A stretch of DNA of 52,657 nucleotides, from positions 1 to 52,657 of the forward strand of contig DASUBV010000273.1 of NCBI GenBank assembly GCA_035763085.1, written 5' to 3'. The notes below the pieces were generated by a model. It was not told the DNA's origin and did not search any database. It saw nothing but the letters and a program-made list of their open reading frames with translations. A program made the position numbers and the translations under genes. The stretch's first letter is position 1. Each line of letters opens with the position of its first letter. The DNA comes from DASUBV01 sp035763085 (lineage in GTDB: Bacteria; Actinomycetota; Actinomycetes; Streptosporangiales; Streptosporangiaceae). Shown in pieces: positions 22,224 to 30,820 of the stretch.

Positions 22224-23511
22224 CGGCCGGCACAGCAAGCCGGGACCGCCGCGCGGCACGCGGCCGGGCAGCCGCGGCCGCCGCCGGGCGGCCCGGCGGG
22301 CGGCCGGCCTGGCCCGGCTCGGCCAGCAGCGCCGGGTCCGGATGGCAGGCGGGGCGGGCCTGACCGCCGCGGCCCTGGCCATCATCATCACGGCGGCGCT
22401 CGCCCGCGGCGGGCCGCATCCCGACTCCGCGGCGGCGGCCGGGCACGCCGGGGCCCGGCCCGCCGGGCCGGCCCCCGCCGCCGTGCGGTTCTGCCCCGTG
22501 CGTCCCGGCCACGCGCTGCGCACGGCGCTGGACAAGGCGGTGCCCGGATCGCGCAGCGCCGAGATGCAGCCGCTCGGGGTGTCGGGCAGCGGCCAGGTCG
22601 CCTACGTGTCGGCCTGGACGCCCGGCTTCACCGGGGTGGCGGCGGTCAGCCTGCGGACCGGCAAGCTGCGGCCGATCCGGGCCTTCGCCAGCCCCGGCAC
22701 CGACCAGGCGGACGGGACGTCGGACGGCCGGTGGCTGGTCTGGGCGCAGACCTACTCCCTGAGCAGCCTGGACCGCTTCACCATGTACGCGTGGGACTCG
22801 GCCACCGGGCGGCTGGAAAAGCTGGGCACGTCGATCGCGGGTGCCGACGGGAAGCCGTGGCCCAGCCCGTGGCACGCGCCTGCGGTCAGCGGTCACTACG
22901 CGGCCTGGGCGCAGGGCTACGGGGCGGGCGGCCTGGTCGAGATCCGGCTGGCCAACCTGGCCACCGGGCAGGTCACCACGATCCGCCAGGGGCACACCCA
23001 GCCACCGCTGTTCGACGGCGGCCTGGTCGTCTGGCCGGAGTCGGACGCGCCGGGGACGCAGACCACCCTGCGCGCCTACAGCCTGGCCCGGCATCGCCTG
23101 GTGCCGCTGCCGGCCGCGCTGCGCGCCGTGCACGGAACCGAGTTCGTGGCGACCGACGGGACCAGGACCGCCTACCTCAGCCCGGACATGACCGGGCTGT
23201 ACTACTCGCCGGGCCAGGACCAGCCGGCCCGGCTGGCCCTGCGGGTGCCGGCCGGGGTGGACTTCGCCAGCCTGGCCATGGCACCCGGCACGCTGGCCTG
23301 GACCACCACGCAGGCCACCTACCTGGCCAGCACCCGCACCGGCGCCTACACCAGGGTCACGCCCCGGTATGGCTATGCCACCGGCTCCGGCTCGGTGCTG
23401 CTGGTCACCGACGCGCCGAGCCAGAAGCAGGTGCACCCGCCGCTGGCGCTGCACGTGGTCACCCCCGGCAGCATCTCCTGGCCGCGCTGTCCGCCCCGCA
23501 TGGCAGGCTAG
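22201..23511 (+). CDS. Membrane-anchored beta-propeller-like protein of unknown function
   Basis: GTG 22201 overlaps the end of the C39-like gene by 23 bases, suggesting coupling; other GTG codons nearby could also serve. The 436 residues start with a basic cytosolic tail (about 45 residues, RRRAARRAAG), one membrane segment (AGLTAAALAIIITAALA) and an Ala/Gly/Pro linker. The outer part repeats strand pairs such as AYVSAWTPG, LVWAQTYS, AAWAQGYG, VVWPESD and LAWTTTQ, the look of a WD40/TolB-like propeller. Two cysteines (RFCPVR and near the C-terminal WPRC) could form a disulfide closing the ring. No catalytic motif is seen. It probably acts at the cell surface with its C39-like neighbour. Confidence 0.7.
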   Translation: MPVATPGSGRHSKPGPPRGTRPGSRGRRRAARRAAGLARLGQQRRVRMAGGAGLTAAALAIIITAALARGGPHPDSAAAAGHAGARPAGPAPAAVRFCPVRPGHALRTALDKAVPGSRSAEMQPLGVSGSGQVAYVSAWTPGFTGVAAVSLRTGKLRPIRAFASPGTDQADGTSDGRWLVWAQTYSLSSLDRFTMYAWDSATGRLEKLGTSIAGADGKPWPSPWHAPAVSGHYAAWAQGYGAGGLVEIRLANLATGQVTTIRQGHTQPPLFDGGLVVWPESDAPGTQTTLRAYSLARHRLVPLPAALRAVHGTEFVATDGTRTAYLSPDMTGLYYSPGQDQPARLALRVPAGVDFASLAMAPGTLAWTTTQATYLASTRTGAYTRVTPRYGYATGSGSVLLVTDAPSQKQVHPPLALHVVTPGSISWPRCPPRMAG

Positions 23512-23527
23512 GCACCGGGAGGTCGTC

Positions 23528-24175
23528 ATGGCATTTGCGGGCTGGCCTGCGGAGGCGCTGGAGTTCTACGAGGGGCTGGAGGCCGACAACACCAGGTCCT
23601 ACTGGCTGGCGCACCGGGAGGTCTACGAGACTCAGGTGCGCGGCCCGATGGACGAGCTGCTCGCCGAGCTGGCCCCGGAGTTCGGCGAGCCGAAGGTCTT
23701 CCGCCCCTACCGCGACGTCCGGTTCAGCAAGGACAAGTCGCCCTACAAGACGGCGATCGCGGCCCGGCTCGGCGACGGCTACGTCCAGCTGTCCGCCCGC
23801 GGCCTGGCCGCCGGCACCGGCATGTACCAGATGGCGCCCGGTCAGCTGGAGCGCTACCGGCAGGCAGTCGCGGCCGACGTGCCCGGCGGTGAGCTGCAGC
23901 GGGTGGTCAGCGCCATCCGGGAGCGCGGCATCGAGGTACACGGCCGGGAGGTGCTCAAGACCGCGCCGCGCGGCTTCCCGGCCGACCACGAGCGGATCGA
24001 CCTGCTGCGCTGCAAGGGGCTCATTGCCTGGCAGGAATGGCCGGCCGCGGCCTGGCTGGGCACTCCGGAGGCGCGGCAGCGGGTCGCCGGGTTCCTGACC
24101 GCCGCCCGGCCGCTGGCCCACTGGCTCGCCGACCATGTCGGCCCCCCGGCCGAGGCCGAGCGCCGGAGCCGCTAG
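23528..24175 (+). CDS. DUF2461 (TIGR02453) family protein
   Basis: A 215-residue cytosolic protein whose ATG follows GGGAGG by a short gap. It has the DUF2461 hallmarks FYEGLEADNTRSYWLAHR, VFRPYRDVRFSKDKSPYKT and MYQMAPGQLERYR. The family is widespread in bacteria and fungi, with no established biochemical function. It sits between a secreted pair and a convergent Zur-type regulator without a clear functional tie. Confidence 0.88.
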   Translation: MAFAGWPAEALEFYEGLEADNTRSYWLAHREVYETQVRGPMDELLAELAPEFGEPKVFRPYRDVRFSKDKSPYKTAIAARLGDGYVQLSARGLAAGTGMYQMAPGQLERYRQAVAADVPGGELQRVVSAIRERGIEVHGREVLKTAPRGFPADHERIDLLRCKGLIAWQEWPAAAWLGTPEARQRVAGFLTAARPLAHWLADHVGPPAEAERRSR

Positions 24176-24184
24176 CCGGGCCTG

Positions 24185-24616
24185 CTAGCTGGCGCCGCAG
24201 TCCGGGCACAGGCCGAACAGCTCGACGGTGTGCCCGACATCGGTGAAGCCGGCCTCGGCGGCGACCTGCTCGGCCCACCGCTCGACGGCCCGGCCCTCCA
24301 CCTCGACGCTGCGCCCGCAACTGCGGCAGGTCAGGTGGTGGTGATGGGCGTCGCTGCGGCACCGCCGGTACAGGGTCTCGCCGCTGGCGTCCCGGATGGC
24401 GTCGACCAGCCCGTCCTCGCTGAGCACCTGCAGGTGCCGGTACACGGTGGTCAGGCCGATGTGCTCGCCACGGCTGCGCAGCTCCGCATGGATCTGCTGG
24501 GCACTGCAGAAGCCGGGCAGGCCGTCCAGCACCCCGGACAGGGCCTCGGCCTGCCGGGTGCCGCGGACGCGAGTTCCGCGCGCCGCGGGCGGCGTTGCTG
24601 GCGGCGGTGTGGTCAC
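24185..24616 (-). CDS. Fur family regulator, Zur/FurB type
   Basis: A 143-residue metalloregulator beginning at GTG 24616. The N-terminal winged helix includes CSAQQIHAELRSRGEHIGLTTVYRHLQVL; the dimerisation domain includes DAHHHHLTCRSCGRSVEV and the final LCPDCG. The two CxxC pairs form the structural zinc site and the His-rich stretch the regulatory site, typical of Zur-like members in actinobacteria. It would repress zinc uptake and alternative ribosomal proteins when zinc is plentiful; none of those targets lies in this window. It converges with the DUF2461 gene with only 9 bases between them. Confidence 0.9.
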   Translation of the reverse strand: MTTPPPATPPAARGTRVRGTRQAEALSGVLDGLPGFCSAQQIHAELRSRGEHIGLTTVYRHLQVLSEDGLVDAIRDASGETLYRRCRSDAHHHHLTCRSCGRSVEVEGRAVERWAEQVAAEAGFTDVGHTVELFGLCPDCGAS

Positions 24617-24656
24617 TCGCGCAGGGTAGCAGCCGCGCCTGCCTTCCCCGTACGTG

Positions 24657-24695
24657 AATCAGCCCGGGTCCGGCGGCGCCGGACCCGGGCTGATT
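24657..24695 (-). terminator. Long perfect hairpin terminator
   Basis: An 18-bp perfect stem (24657-24674 with 24678-24695) encloses GGC. It lies 22 bases beyond the stop of the minus-strand epimerase gene and before the regulator gene, so it most probably ends the epimerase transcript. No U-tract follows. Confidence 0.78.
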
Positions 24696-24716
24696 CTTGC
24701 CGTCGGGCTGTGCGGG

Positions 24717-25928
24717 TTACTTCTCGCCGGGCAACTCGGTGAGGAGGTCGTCAGCCGTCTCCATGCCGGCCTTCCACACCGACCGGGCGATGATCTTGGC
24801 CGGGTCGGCGCGGTGCCGGTAGCGGGCCGCGATGTCGGTGCACTCCTCCAGCAGGCCGCCCGACAGGGTGGTCGGCTTCAGGCCCAGGGCGAGGAACTGG
24901 TCGTTGCGGACGAACAGCTCGTTCTCCTCGGCCTCCTGCCGCGGGTTGGGCAGGTACGCGATCTCGGTGTCGGTCATGTCGCCGATCATCTTGGCCAGGT
25001 CCAGGACCCGGTGGGTCTCGGTGACCTGGTTGCGGATCAGCGGCTTGTCGCCGGCCTGCGGCGGGTTGGCGATGGCCAGCTCGATGCACCGGACGGTGTC
25101 CCGGATGTGAATGAACGCCCGGGTCTGGCCGCCGGTGCCGTGCACGGTCAGCGGGTGGCCGATCGCGGCCTGCATCAGGAACCGGTTCAGCACGGTGCCG
25201 TAGTCACCGTCGTAGTCGAACCGGTTGATCAGGCGCTCGTCCTTGATCGTCTGCTCGGTCTGGGTGCCCCAGACGATGCCCTGGTGCAGGTCCGTGATCC
25301 GCAGCCCGTCGTTCTTGGCGTAGAACGAGAACATCAGCTGGTCGAGCGTCTTGGTCAGGTGGTAGACCGAGCCCGGGCTGGCCGGGTGCAGGATCTCCCG
25401 CTCCAGCTCGCCGTCCGGGGTCCCGATCTTGACGGTCAGGTAGCCCTCCGGGATCGGCGCGGTGCCGGTGGCACCGTAGCCGTAGACGCCCATGGTGCCC
25501 AGGTGCGCCAGCGATGCCTTGACGCCGGTGGTGACCATGGCCGTGAGCAGGTTGTGCGTGGCCCGCACGTTGTTGTCGACGGTGTAGCGCTTGGCCTTCT
25601 CATTCCGCATCGAGTACGGCGCGGCGCGCTGCTCGGCGAAGTGCACGATGGCCTCGGGCTGGACCTCCTCCAGCAGCGAGACGATCCGGTCGTACTCGGT
25701 GGCCAGGTCGATGTTGACGAAGCCGATCTCCTTGCCGGTGACCTCCCGCCAGGCGCGGATCCGCTCGCCGATGGGGCGGATCGGGGTCAGCGAGCCGACC
25801 TCGAGCTCAATGTCGATCTTCCGGCGACTCAGGTTGTCCGCGATGGTGATGTCGTGCCCGTGATCCGACAGGTACAACGATGTCGGCCAGCCACAGAATC
25901 CATCGCCGCCGAGAACCAGAACGCGCAT
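24717..25928 (-). CDS. NAD-dependent epimerase, UDP-sulfoquinovose synthase (SqdB/Agl3)-like
   Basis: ATG 25928 is preceded by GGGAG with 5-base spacing; the product has 403 residues. The Rossmann start VLVLGGDGFCGWPTSLYLSDHGHDI and ADNLSRRKIDIELEVGSLTPI match the SQD1/SqdB group closely, as do FAEQRAAPYSM, LGTMGVYGYG and the YxxxK pair in YHLTKTLDQ. SqdB joins sulfite to UDP-glucose to make UDP-sulfoquinovose for sulfolipid; in Sulfolobus, Agl3 does so for glycoproteins. No sulfoquinovosyltransferase is adjacent, so either the partner is elsewhere or the enzyme makes another C6-modified nucleotide sugar. It stands alone, bounded by a strong terminator and a divergent gene. Confidence 0.85.
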   Translation of the reverse strand: MRVLVLGGDGFCGWPTSLYLSDHGHDITIADNLSRRKIDIELEVGSLTPIRPIGERIRAWREVTGKEIGFVNIDLATEYDRIVSLLEEVQPEAIVHFAEQRAAPYSMRNEKAKRYTVDNNVRATHNLLTAMVTTGVKASLAHLGTMGVYGYGATGTAPIPEGYLTVKIGTPDGELEREILHPASPGSVYHLTKTLDQLMFSFYAKNDGLRITDLHQGIVWGTQTEQTIKDERLINRFDYDGDYGTVLNRFLMQAAIGHPLTVHGTGGQTRAFIHIRDTVRCIELAIANPPQAGDKPLIRNQVTETHRVLDLAKMIGDMTDTEIAYLPNPRQEAEENELFVRNDQFLALGLKPTTLSGGLLEECTDIAARYRHRADPAKIIARSVWKAGMETADDLLTELPGEK

Positions 25929-26203
25929 TCGTACTCCCAACCAACCGTTCCTGCTATTGAAGGGACGCCCTCGGCGACCGTGGTGGCCGCCGGGCTAGCT
26001 GGACGCCGGCGCTCCCAGCCGTAACATCCGTGGCAGTGTATCGGGCGATTGCTGCCGCCCTGACGACCTCAGCAAGACTCGGCCGCCCGACCGGGCGTCC
26101 AGAGCCTAGCCTGCCCTCCCGTGGTCCCCCTGACGCGCAGCTTAAGCCTTGCTTTGCGCCTGCCGGGCAATCTTTGCCTGCTAGGGCGTTAGATGATGGA
26201 AGC

Positions 26204-28243
26204 ATGGCAGACCGTCTCCGGGACGCAACAAGCCCCTACCTCCTCCAGCACGCTGGCAACCCGGTGGACTGGTGGCCGTGGTGCGATGAGGCGTTTCAGG
26301 CGGCAGCCCGGCGCGACGTTCCCGTCATGCTGTCGGTCGGCTACTCTGCCTGTCACTGGTGTCACGTCATGGCGCACGAGTCGTTCGAGGACGAGCAGAC
26401 TGCCGCCATCATGAATGAGCATCTGGTGCCGGTCAAGGTGGACCGGGAAGAGCGCCCCGATGTGGACGCCATCTACATGACGGCCACCCAGGCCATGACC
26501 GGGCAGGGCGGCTGGCCCATGACGGTCTTCATGACACCCGGCCGGGAGCCGTTCTACTGCGGTACCTATTACCCGCGGGAGTACTTCCAGCGCCTGGTGC
26601 TCGGCGTGGCCAGGGCCTGGCGCGAGGATCGGGCCAGCGTAGCGGCCCAGGCGCGGGAGATCGCCGCGGCGCTGGCGGGCCAGTCCGGCGCGGCCGCCAC
26701 GCTGCGGGTGCCCGGAGCCGAGCCCGGCGCCGGGCCCGGCACCGGGCAGCTCGCCGCGGCCTGCGAGGCGGCAGTGGGCGCCCTGGCCCGGGAGTACGAC
26801 GCCGCCCGCGGCGGTTTCGGCGGCGCGCCGAAATTCCCGCCGTCGATGGTCTGCGAGTTCCTGCTGCGGCACAGCGAGCGGGCCGCCGCCGGGGCCGAGC
26901 GCGCGCGGGCCCGGGACATGGCCGCCGGCACGGCTGCCGCCATGGCCAGGGGCGGCATGTACGACCAGCTGGCCGGGGGCTTCGCCCGCTACAGCGTGGA
27001 CGCCGGCTGGGTCGTGCCGCACTTCGAGAAGATGCTGTACGACAACGCCCTGCTGGCCCGGGTGTACACCCACCTGTGGCGGCTGGCCGGCGACCGGCTG
27101 GCCCGCCGCGTGGCCGCCGAGACCTGCGAGTTCCTGCTCGGCGAGCTGCGGACGCCCGAGGGCGGGTTCGCCGCCGCGCTGGATGCCGACTCCGACGGCG
27201 CCGAGGGCGCGTTCTATGTCTGGACACCCGCCCAGCTGACCGCCGAGCTCGGGCCCGCCGACGGCCAGTACGCCGCGGAGGTGTTCGGCGTCACCGAGGC
27301 CGGCACCTTCGAGCATGGCGCGTCGGTCCTGCAGTTGCGCACCGACCCCGACGACGCCAGGGCCTTCGCCGGGATCCGGGCGGCGCTGCTGGCAGCCCGC
27401 GGCCACCGGACCCGGCCGGGCCGCGACGACAAGATCGTCGCCGCCTGGAACGGACTGGCCATCGCGGCCCTCGCCGAGGCCGGGCTGATGCTCGGCGAGC
27501 CCGGCTTCATCGATGCCGCGCGGGACGCCGCCGGACTGCTGGCCGAGGTCCACCTGGCCGCCGGCCGGCTCGCCCGGACCTCGCGGGACGGCGTGGCCGG
27601 GAGCAGCCCCGGCGTCCTGGAGGACTACGGCAACGTGGCCGAGGGCTTCATCGCCCTGGCCGGGGTGACGGGCGAAGACCGCTGGATGCGGCTGGCCGGG
27701 GAGCTGCTGGACTCCGTGCTGGACCGGTTCGGCGGCGCCGGCGCCGGCTTCTACGACACCGCCGATGACAGCGAGCAGCTGCTGTACCGCCCGGCTGATC
27801 CAGCCGACGGGCCCAGTCCCTCGGGCGTGTTCGCCGCCGCCGGAGCGCTGCTCAGCTTCAGCGCCCTGACCGGCTCGGCGCGCCACCGCGAGGCCGCCCT
27901 CGGGGCGCTCGGCACGGTGCCGGCCCTGGCCGGCCGGGCGCCGCGGGCGGCCGGCTGGGGCCTGGCCGTCGCCGAGGCTGCGCTGGCCGGCCCGGCCGAG
28001 GTCGCGGTCGTCGGCCCGCCCGGCGACCCGCGCACCGCCGAGCTGCACCGCACCGCGCTGCTGGCCGCCCCGGGCGGCACGGTCGTCGCGCTGGGCGACC
28101 CGGCGCGCAACGGCGGGGCGGTCCCGCTGCTGGCGGGCCGCGGCCTGGTCGAGGGTGCGCCTGCTGCCTATGTCTGCCGTGCTTTCAGCTGCCGGGCGCC
28201 GGTCACGGTCTCGGATGCGCTGCGCGCGGAGCTAACTGCCTGA
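26204..28243 (+). CDS. DUF255 / YyaL-type thioredoxin-domain protein (SPATA20 family)
   Basis: ATG 26204 starts the conserved sequence (MADRLRDATSPYLLQHAGNP); the frame is open further upstream but not conserved in character. The 679 residues have an N-terminal thioredoxin-like domain with SACHWCHVMAHESFED and cis-Pro region GQGGWPMTVF, then an (alpha/alpha)6 region with GGFGGAPKFPPS, GGMYDQLAGGFARYS, HFEKMLYDNALLA and RPGRDDKIVAAWNGL. The family is nearly universal; a redox or sugar-epimerase-like role has been proposed, but no reaction is established. It is cytosolic and divergently transcribed from the SqdB-like gene across 275 bases. Confidence 0.92.
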   Translation: MADRLRDATSPYLLQHAGNPVDWWPWCDEAFQAAARRDVPVMLSVGYSACHWCHVMAHESFEDEQTAAIMNEHLVPVKVDREERPDVDAIYMTATQAMTGQGGWPMTVFMTPGREPFYCGTYYPREYFQRLVLGVARAWREDRASVAAQAREIAAALAGQSGAAATLRVPGAEPGAGPGTGQLAAACEAAVGALAREYDAARGGFGGAPKFPPSMVCEFLLRHSERAAAGAERARARDMAAGTAAAMARGGMYDQLAGGFARYSVDAGWVVPHFEKMLYDNALLARVYTHLWRLAGDRLARRVAAETCEFLLGELRTPEGGFAAALDADSDGAEGAFYVWTPAQLTAELGPADGQYAAEVFGVTEAGTFEHGASVLQLRTDPDDARAFAGIRAALLAARGHRTRPGRDDKIVAAWNGLAIAALAEAGLMLGEPGFIDAARDAAGLLAEVHLAAGRLARTSRDGVAGSSPGVLEDYGNVAEGFIALAGVTGEDRWMRLAGELLDSVLDRFGGAGAGFYDTADDSEQLLYRPADPADGPSPSGVFAAAGALLSFSALTGSARHREAALGALGTVPALAGRAPRAAGWGLAVAEAALAGPAEVAVVGPPGDPRTAELHRTALLAAPGGTVVALGDPARNGGAVPLLAGRGLVEGAPAAYVCRAFSCRAPVTVSDALRAELTA

Positions 28244-28464
28244 CCGCCGGGCCGGCATGTCCGCAGGCCGGCGCCGTGGCATGACAGGTCGTTGCCGCGA
28301 GTTCACCATGCGTTAGCCGGGGCGCGCCCAAGACTTCGCCAGGCCCGCGCATGATGCGGCGCACAGCGGGCATTCCGGTATGGACGTACGCGCGCCTGGC
28401 GTGCATCGTGGAACAGGCAGTAATAGCGGCGGGCCCCGGTGCCCCCGTACCGAGGGGAGTGCTG

Positions 28465-29700
28465 GTGCGCGACCGTGTGCGTCGCCTGGGGTCGGTTGTC
28501 GGGACGGCGGCGGCCCTCGGCAGCGCGGCCGCACTCGCCGCCCCCGCGAGCGCGGGAGCCGCGACGACCGCGGGCACCCGGTCGCTGCCCCCGCCGGCCG
28601 GCCAGTCCGCGCCGGCCGCGCGTGGCTCCGCAGTGCCGGTCGCTCAGACGCCCGCCGGCGCCCCGCAGCTGACGGCGCTTCGCCGGCTGCATCCCGCCGA
28701 TCTGCTGGTCGTCGCCCCCCGGACACTCCGCGCCGGGGTGATCGCGCGCATCCGCAAGCTGCCGGGCATTACCGCGACCGCCCGCCTGGACGCGGCCACG
28801 ATCCGGGTCAACGGGAAGTTCGTGCAGATGCTCGGGGTCAGCCCCGGCGAGTTCCGCGCGTTCGCGGCCGGGCCGACGGCCCGGTCGGTGTCGCTGTGGC
28901 GCAGCGTCGCGGCCGGCAGCATCGCCCTGTCCTACACGATGGGCAGGCAGGACAAGCTCCCGCTGGGCGGCACCGTGCACGTCGCCGGCCAGCGCACGGA
29001 GACGCTGCGCGTCGGCGGCTTCGGCACGGTCGGGATCTCCGGCGTGGACGCGGTCGTGTCGGACACCGTCGCCCGCTCGCTCGGCATCCCGGCCGGCAAC
29101 GCGCTGGTCATCAGCGCGCCGCACGCCCGGCTGGCCGAGCTGATGACGAAGGTCAGGGCGGTCGTGCCGAAGGGCGCGGGCGTCGCTCAACTGGTCGGGC
29201 AGGTCGAGCCCGGCCAGGTCGTGTCCGTTCCGGCAGCCGCCGCCGGGGCTGCGGGCGCCACCACGACTGCCGGCGGCCCGCCGCTGACCACCGCTCAGGT
29301 GCGCGCTTTCCTGAGGGCCGCGATGAGCCGGGTCGGCATGCCGTATGTATGGGGCGCGGCCGGGCCGGCGTCGTTCGACTGCTCCGGGCTCGTGCAGTGG
29401 TCCATGCGCCAGGCGGGGCTGCTCATGCCGCGGGTGGCGGTGGACCAGGCGCGCACCGGCCCGCGAGTCTCGCTCGGCCAGCTCCAGCCGGGCGACCTGC
29501 TCTTCTACCACACTGACGCGACGGCCCCGAGTTACATCTCGCACGTGGCTATCTACCTCGGCAACGGCATGATGGAGCAGGCTCCGCAGCCGGGCATGGA
29601 CGTCGAGATCGTGAAGGCCGAGTTCGGCAGCGAGTTCGCCGGCGCCGTCCAGGTCTTCCCGCGGCTGGCCGCCGCCGTGGCCGGCGACCCGGCCGGCTGA
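28465..29700 (+). CDS. Secreted NlpC/P60 family cell-wall hydrolase
   Basis: I prefer GTG 28465 because GAGGGG lies 7 bases before it; GTG 28459 is too close and the ATG at 28351 lacks a site. This gives 411 residues. Residues 1-32 are a signal peptide (RRLGSVVGTAAALGSAAALAAPASAGA). A middle region (PADLLVVAPRTLRAGVIARI to AVVPKGAGVAQLVG) resembles an extracytoplasmic domain I do not recognise. The C-terminal NlpC/P60 domain has the catalytic Cys in SFDCSGLVQW and His in ISHVAIYLG, with VDQARTGPRV between. These enzymes cut the D-Glu to diaminopimelate bond of peptidoglycan stems during growth or division. Confidence 0.88.
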   Translation: MRDRVRRLGSVVGTAAALGSAAALAAPASAGAATTAGTRSLPPPAGQSAPAARGSAVPVAQTPAGAPQLTALRRLHPADLLVVAPRTLRAGVIARIRKLPGITATARLDAATIRVNGKFVQMLGVSPGEFRAFAAGPTARSVSLWRSVAAGSIALSYTMGRQDKLPLGGTVHVAGQRTETLRVGGFGTVGISGVDAVVSDTVARSLGIPAGNALVISAPHARLAELMTKVRAVVPKGAGVAQLVGQVEPGQVVSVPAAAAGAAGATTTAGGPPLTTAQVRAFLRAAMSRVGMPYVWGAAGPASFDCSGLVQWSMRQAGLLMPRVAVDQARTGPRVSLGQLQPGDLLFYHTDATAPSYISHVAIYLGNGMMEQAPQPGMDVEIVKAEFGSEFAGAVQVFPRLAAAVAGDPAG

Positions 29701-29941
29701 TCGCCTCAGCAGGAATCCTCCGCCCACGCGCCGGCACGGCGCATGTACGGCTCTCGGTGCGGGCGCAGTAGCCCGGGTGCGTGCTCAGCGCCCGCACTCC
29801 GGTCGAAGGTCAGGTCTGCCGCGGCACTAATGCGCTGAGCCGGGCCTGATCCGCGCCCTGAGGTCCGCCCTCGCGCCCTGGGCAGCAGCGCCCTGCGGGA
29901 GTACCTCGTGGTGCCGGCCCGCCGTGCCGGGGTGCTGCGTC

Positions 29942-29977
29942 TTGCCATGCCGCGCATTCAGTGTAATCATCATTACA
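29942..29977 (+). promoter_or_regulatory. Leaderless promoter with palindromic operator
   Basis: TTGCCA (29942-29947), a 17-base spacer and AATCAT (29965-29970) predict a start point at about 29977, which is the A of the ATG. The perfect palindrome TGTAAT-CATC-ATTACA (29962-29977) overlaps the -10 and start codon. The mRNA is therefore probably leaderless and the gene controlled by a dimeric repressor, possibly its own product. Confidence 0.6.
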
Positions 29978-30513
29978 TGACTACAGAGGAACACTCGGCT
30001 GTATCCGCCGCCGAGATGCTGCGCGGCTGGTTCGCCGGGCGACTGCCGGCCGACTGGTTCACCGATACGCCGGAGATCAGGGTCGACCGCGAGGAGATCA
30101 CCGTCGTCGGCGCCCTGGCCGACCCGCAGCTGGCCGGCGAGGCGTCTGCCGCGGAGCAGGCCGCGGCAGCAGAGGGGCGCAGCCGCCGGTTCCGCGAGGA
30201 GACCCGCCAGCTGCGGATCGACATCGCCCGCGAGGCCGAGCACAAGTTCGGCCGCAAGATTTCCTGGGGCGTGACCTGCGCCGGACATAAAGTGATGTTC
30301 ACCACGTTCTCCGTTCCTGTCATGACCCGGCTGCGCCAGTCCGAGCGGCTCGTGCTCGACACGCTGGTCGATGCCGGGGTGGCCCGCAGCCGCAGCGACG
30401 CGCTGGCCTGGTGTGTCCGGCTGGTCGGCGAGCACCAGGACTCCTGGCTGGCCGACCTGCGTGCCGCGCTGGAGAAGGTCGAGCAGGTCAGGGCGGAGGG
30501 GCCGGGCCAGTAA
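29977..30513 (+). CDS. Small protein with ribbon-helix-helix-like C-terminus
   Basis: A 178-residue cytosolic protein starting at ATG 29977, apparently without a 5' leader. The first part has AEMLRGWFAGRLPADWF and EIRVDREEITVVGALADP, followed by an Ala/Glu-rich helix (GEASAAEQAAAAEGRSRRFREETRQL). The C-terminal 60 residues, with SVPVMTRLRQSERLVLDTLVDAGVARSRSDALAWCVRLV, have the strand-helix-helix spacing of CopG/ParD-type DNA-binding proteins (inferred). A palindrome over the promoter supports autoregulation. No toxin-like partner follows. I do not recognise a named family and its targets beyond itself are unknown. Confidence 0.72.
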   Translation: MTTEEHSAVSAAEMLRGWFAGRLPADWFTDTPEIRVDREEITVVGALADPQLAGEASAAEQAAAAEGRSRRFREETRQLRIDIAREAEHKFGRKISWGVTCAGHKVMFTTFSVPVMTRLRQSERLVLDTLVDAGVARSRSDALAWCVRLVGEHQDSWLADLRAALEKVEQVRAEGPGQ

Positions 30514-30820
30514 CGGGGCCCCGGGCGGCGGCGCCCGCGGGCCGGGCTGGCCCGGCGCTGAGCCCGGCGCGGGTACCGCGCGGCCGGCCGGTGACAGGCT
30601 GGCCGCGCGGTGGCTGACCGGCCCCGGCATTCCGTTATGGCCGCGAATTATCCGGTCTCGGCGGGCCGGCGCGGCCAGTGTGACGAATGGCTCAGGCCAC
30701 TCACTGTTGAATCTCCTGCGTGCTGGGTATGCTCCCCTGATCCCGCCTGGCCAAGATGTATTCCTCCTGTGTCCTGGCGGGTCCCCCCGCGACGAAGCGA
30801 GCCCCCTAGGAGGATCAGTC
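30514..30820 (+). other. Intergenic region and leader upstream of PEP carboxykinase gene
   Basis: The first 100 bases hold the hairpin listed at 30575-30611. A possible promoter is TTGAAT (30707-30712) with TATGCT (30728-30733), but the 15-base spacer is short. A CCCGCC...GGCGGG repeat brackets a pyrimidine-rich stretch before the AGGAGG. No small gene is convincing. Confidence 0.3.
30575..30611 (+). terminator. Terminator-like hairpin
   Basis: ACCGCGCGGCC (30575-30585) pairs perfectly with GGCCGCGCGGT (30601-30611) across a 15-base loop, 61 bases after the stop of the RHH-like gene. No U-tract is present. Confidence 0.5.

Noticed and set aside
26189..28048. 619-residue minus-strand frame opposite the DUF255 gene
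   Set aside because: No motifs, biased composition, and fully overlaps a strongly conserved gene.
28244..28464. c-di-AMP (ydaO) riboswitch upstream of the NlpC/P60 gene
   Set aside because: Such switches often precede actinobacterial wall hydrolases, but I could not find the conserved core in this stretch.
30371..30820. Upstream extension of the PEP carboxykinase frame
   Set aside because: It runs through the RHH-like gene and a hairpin in another frame; AGGAGG places the start at GTG 30821.
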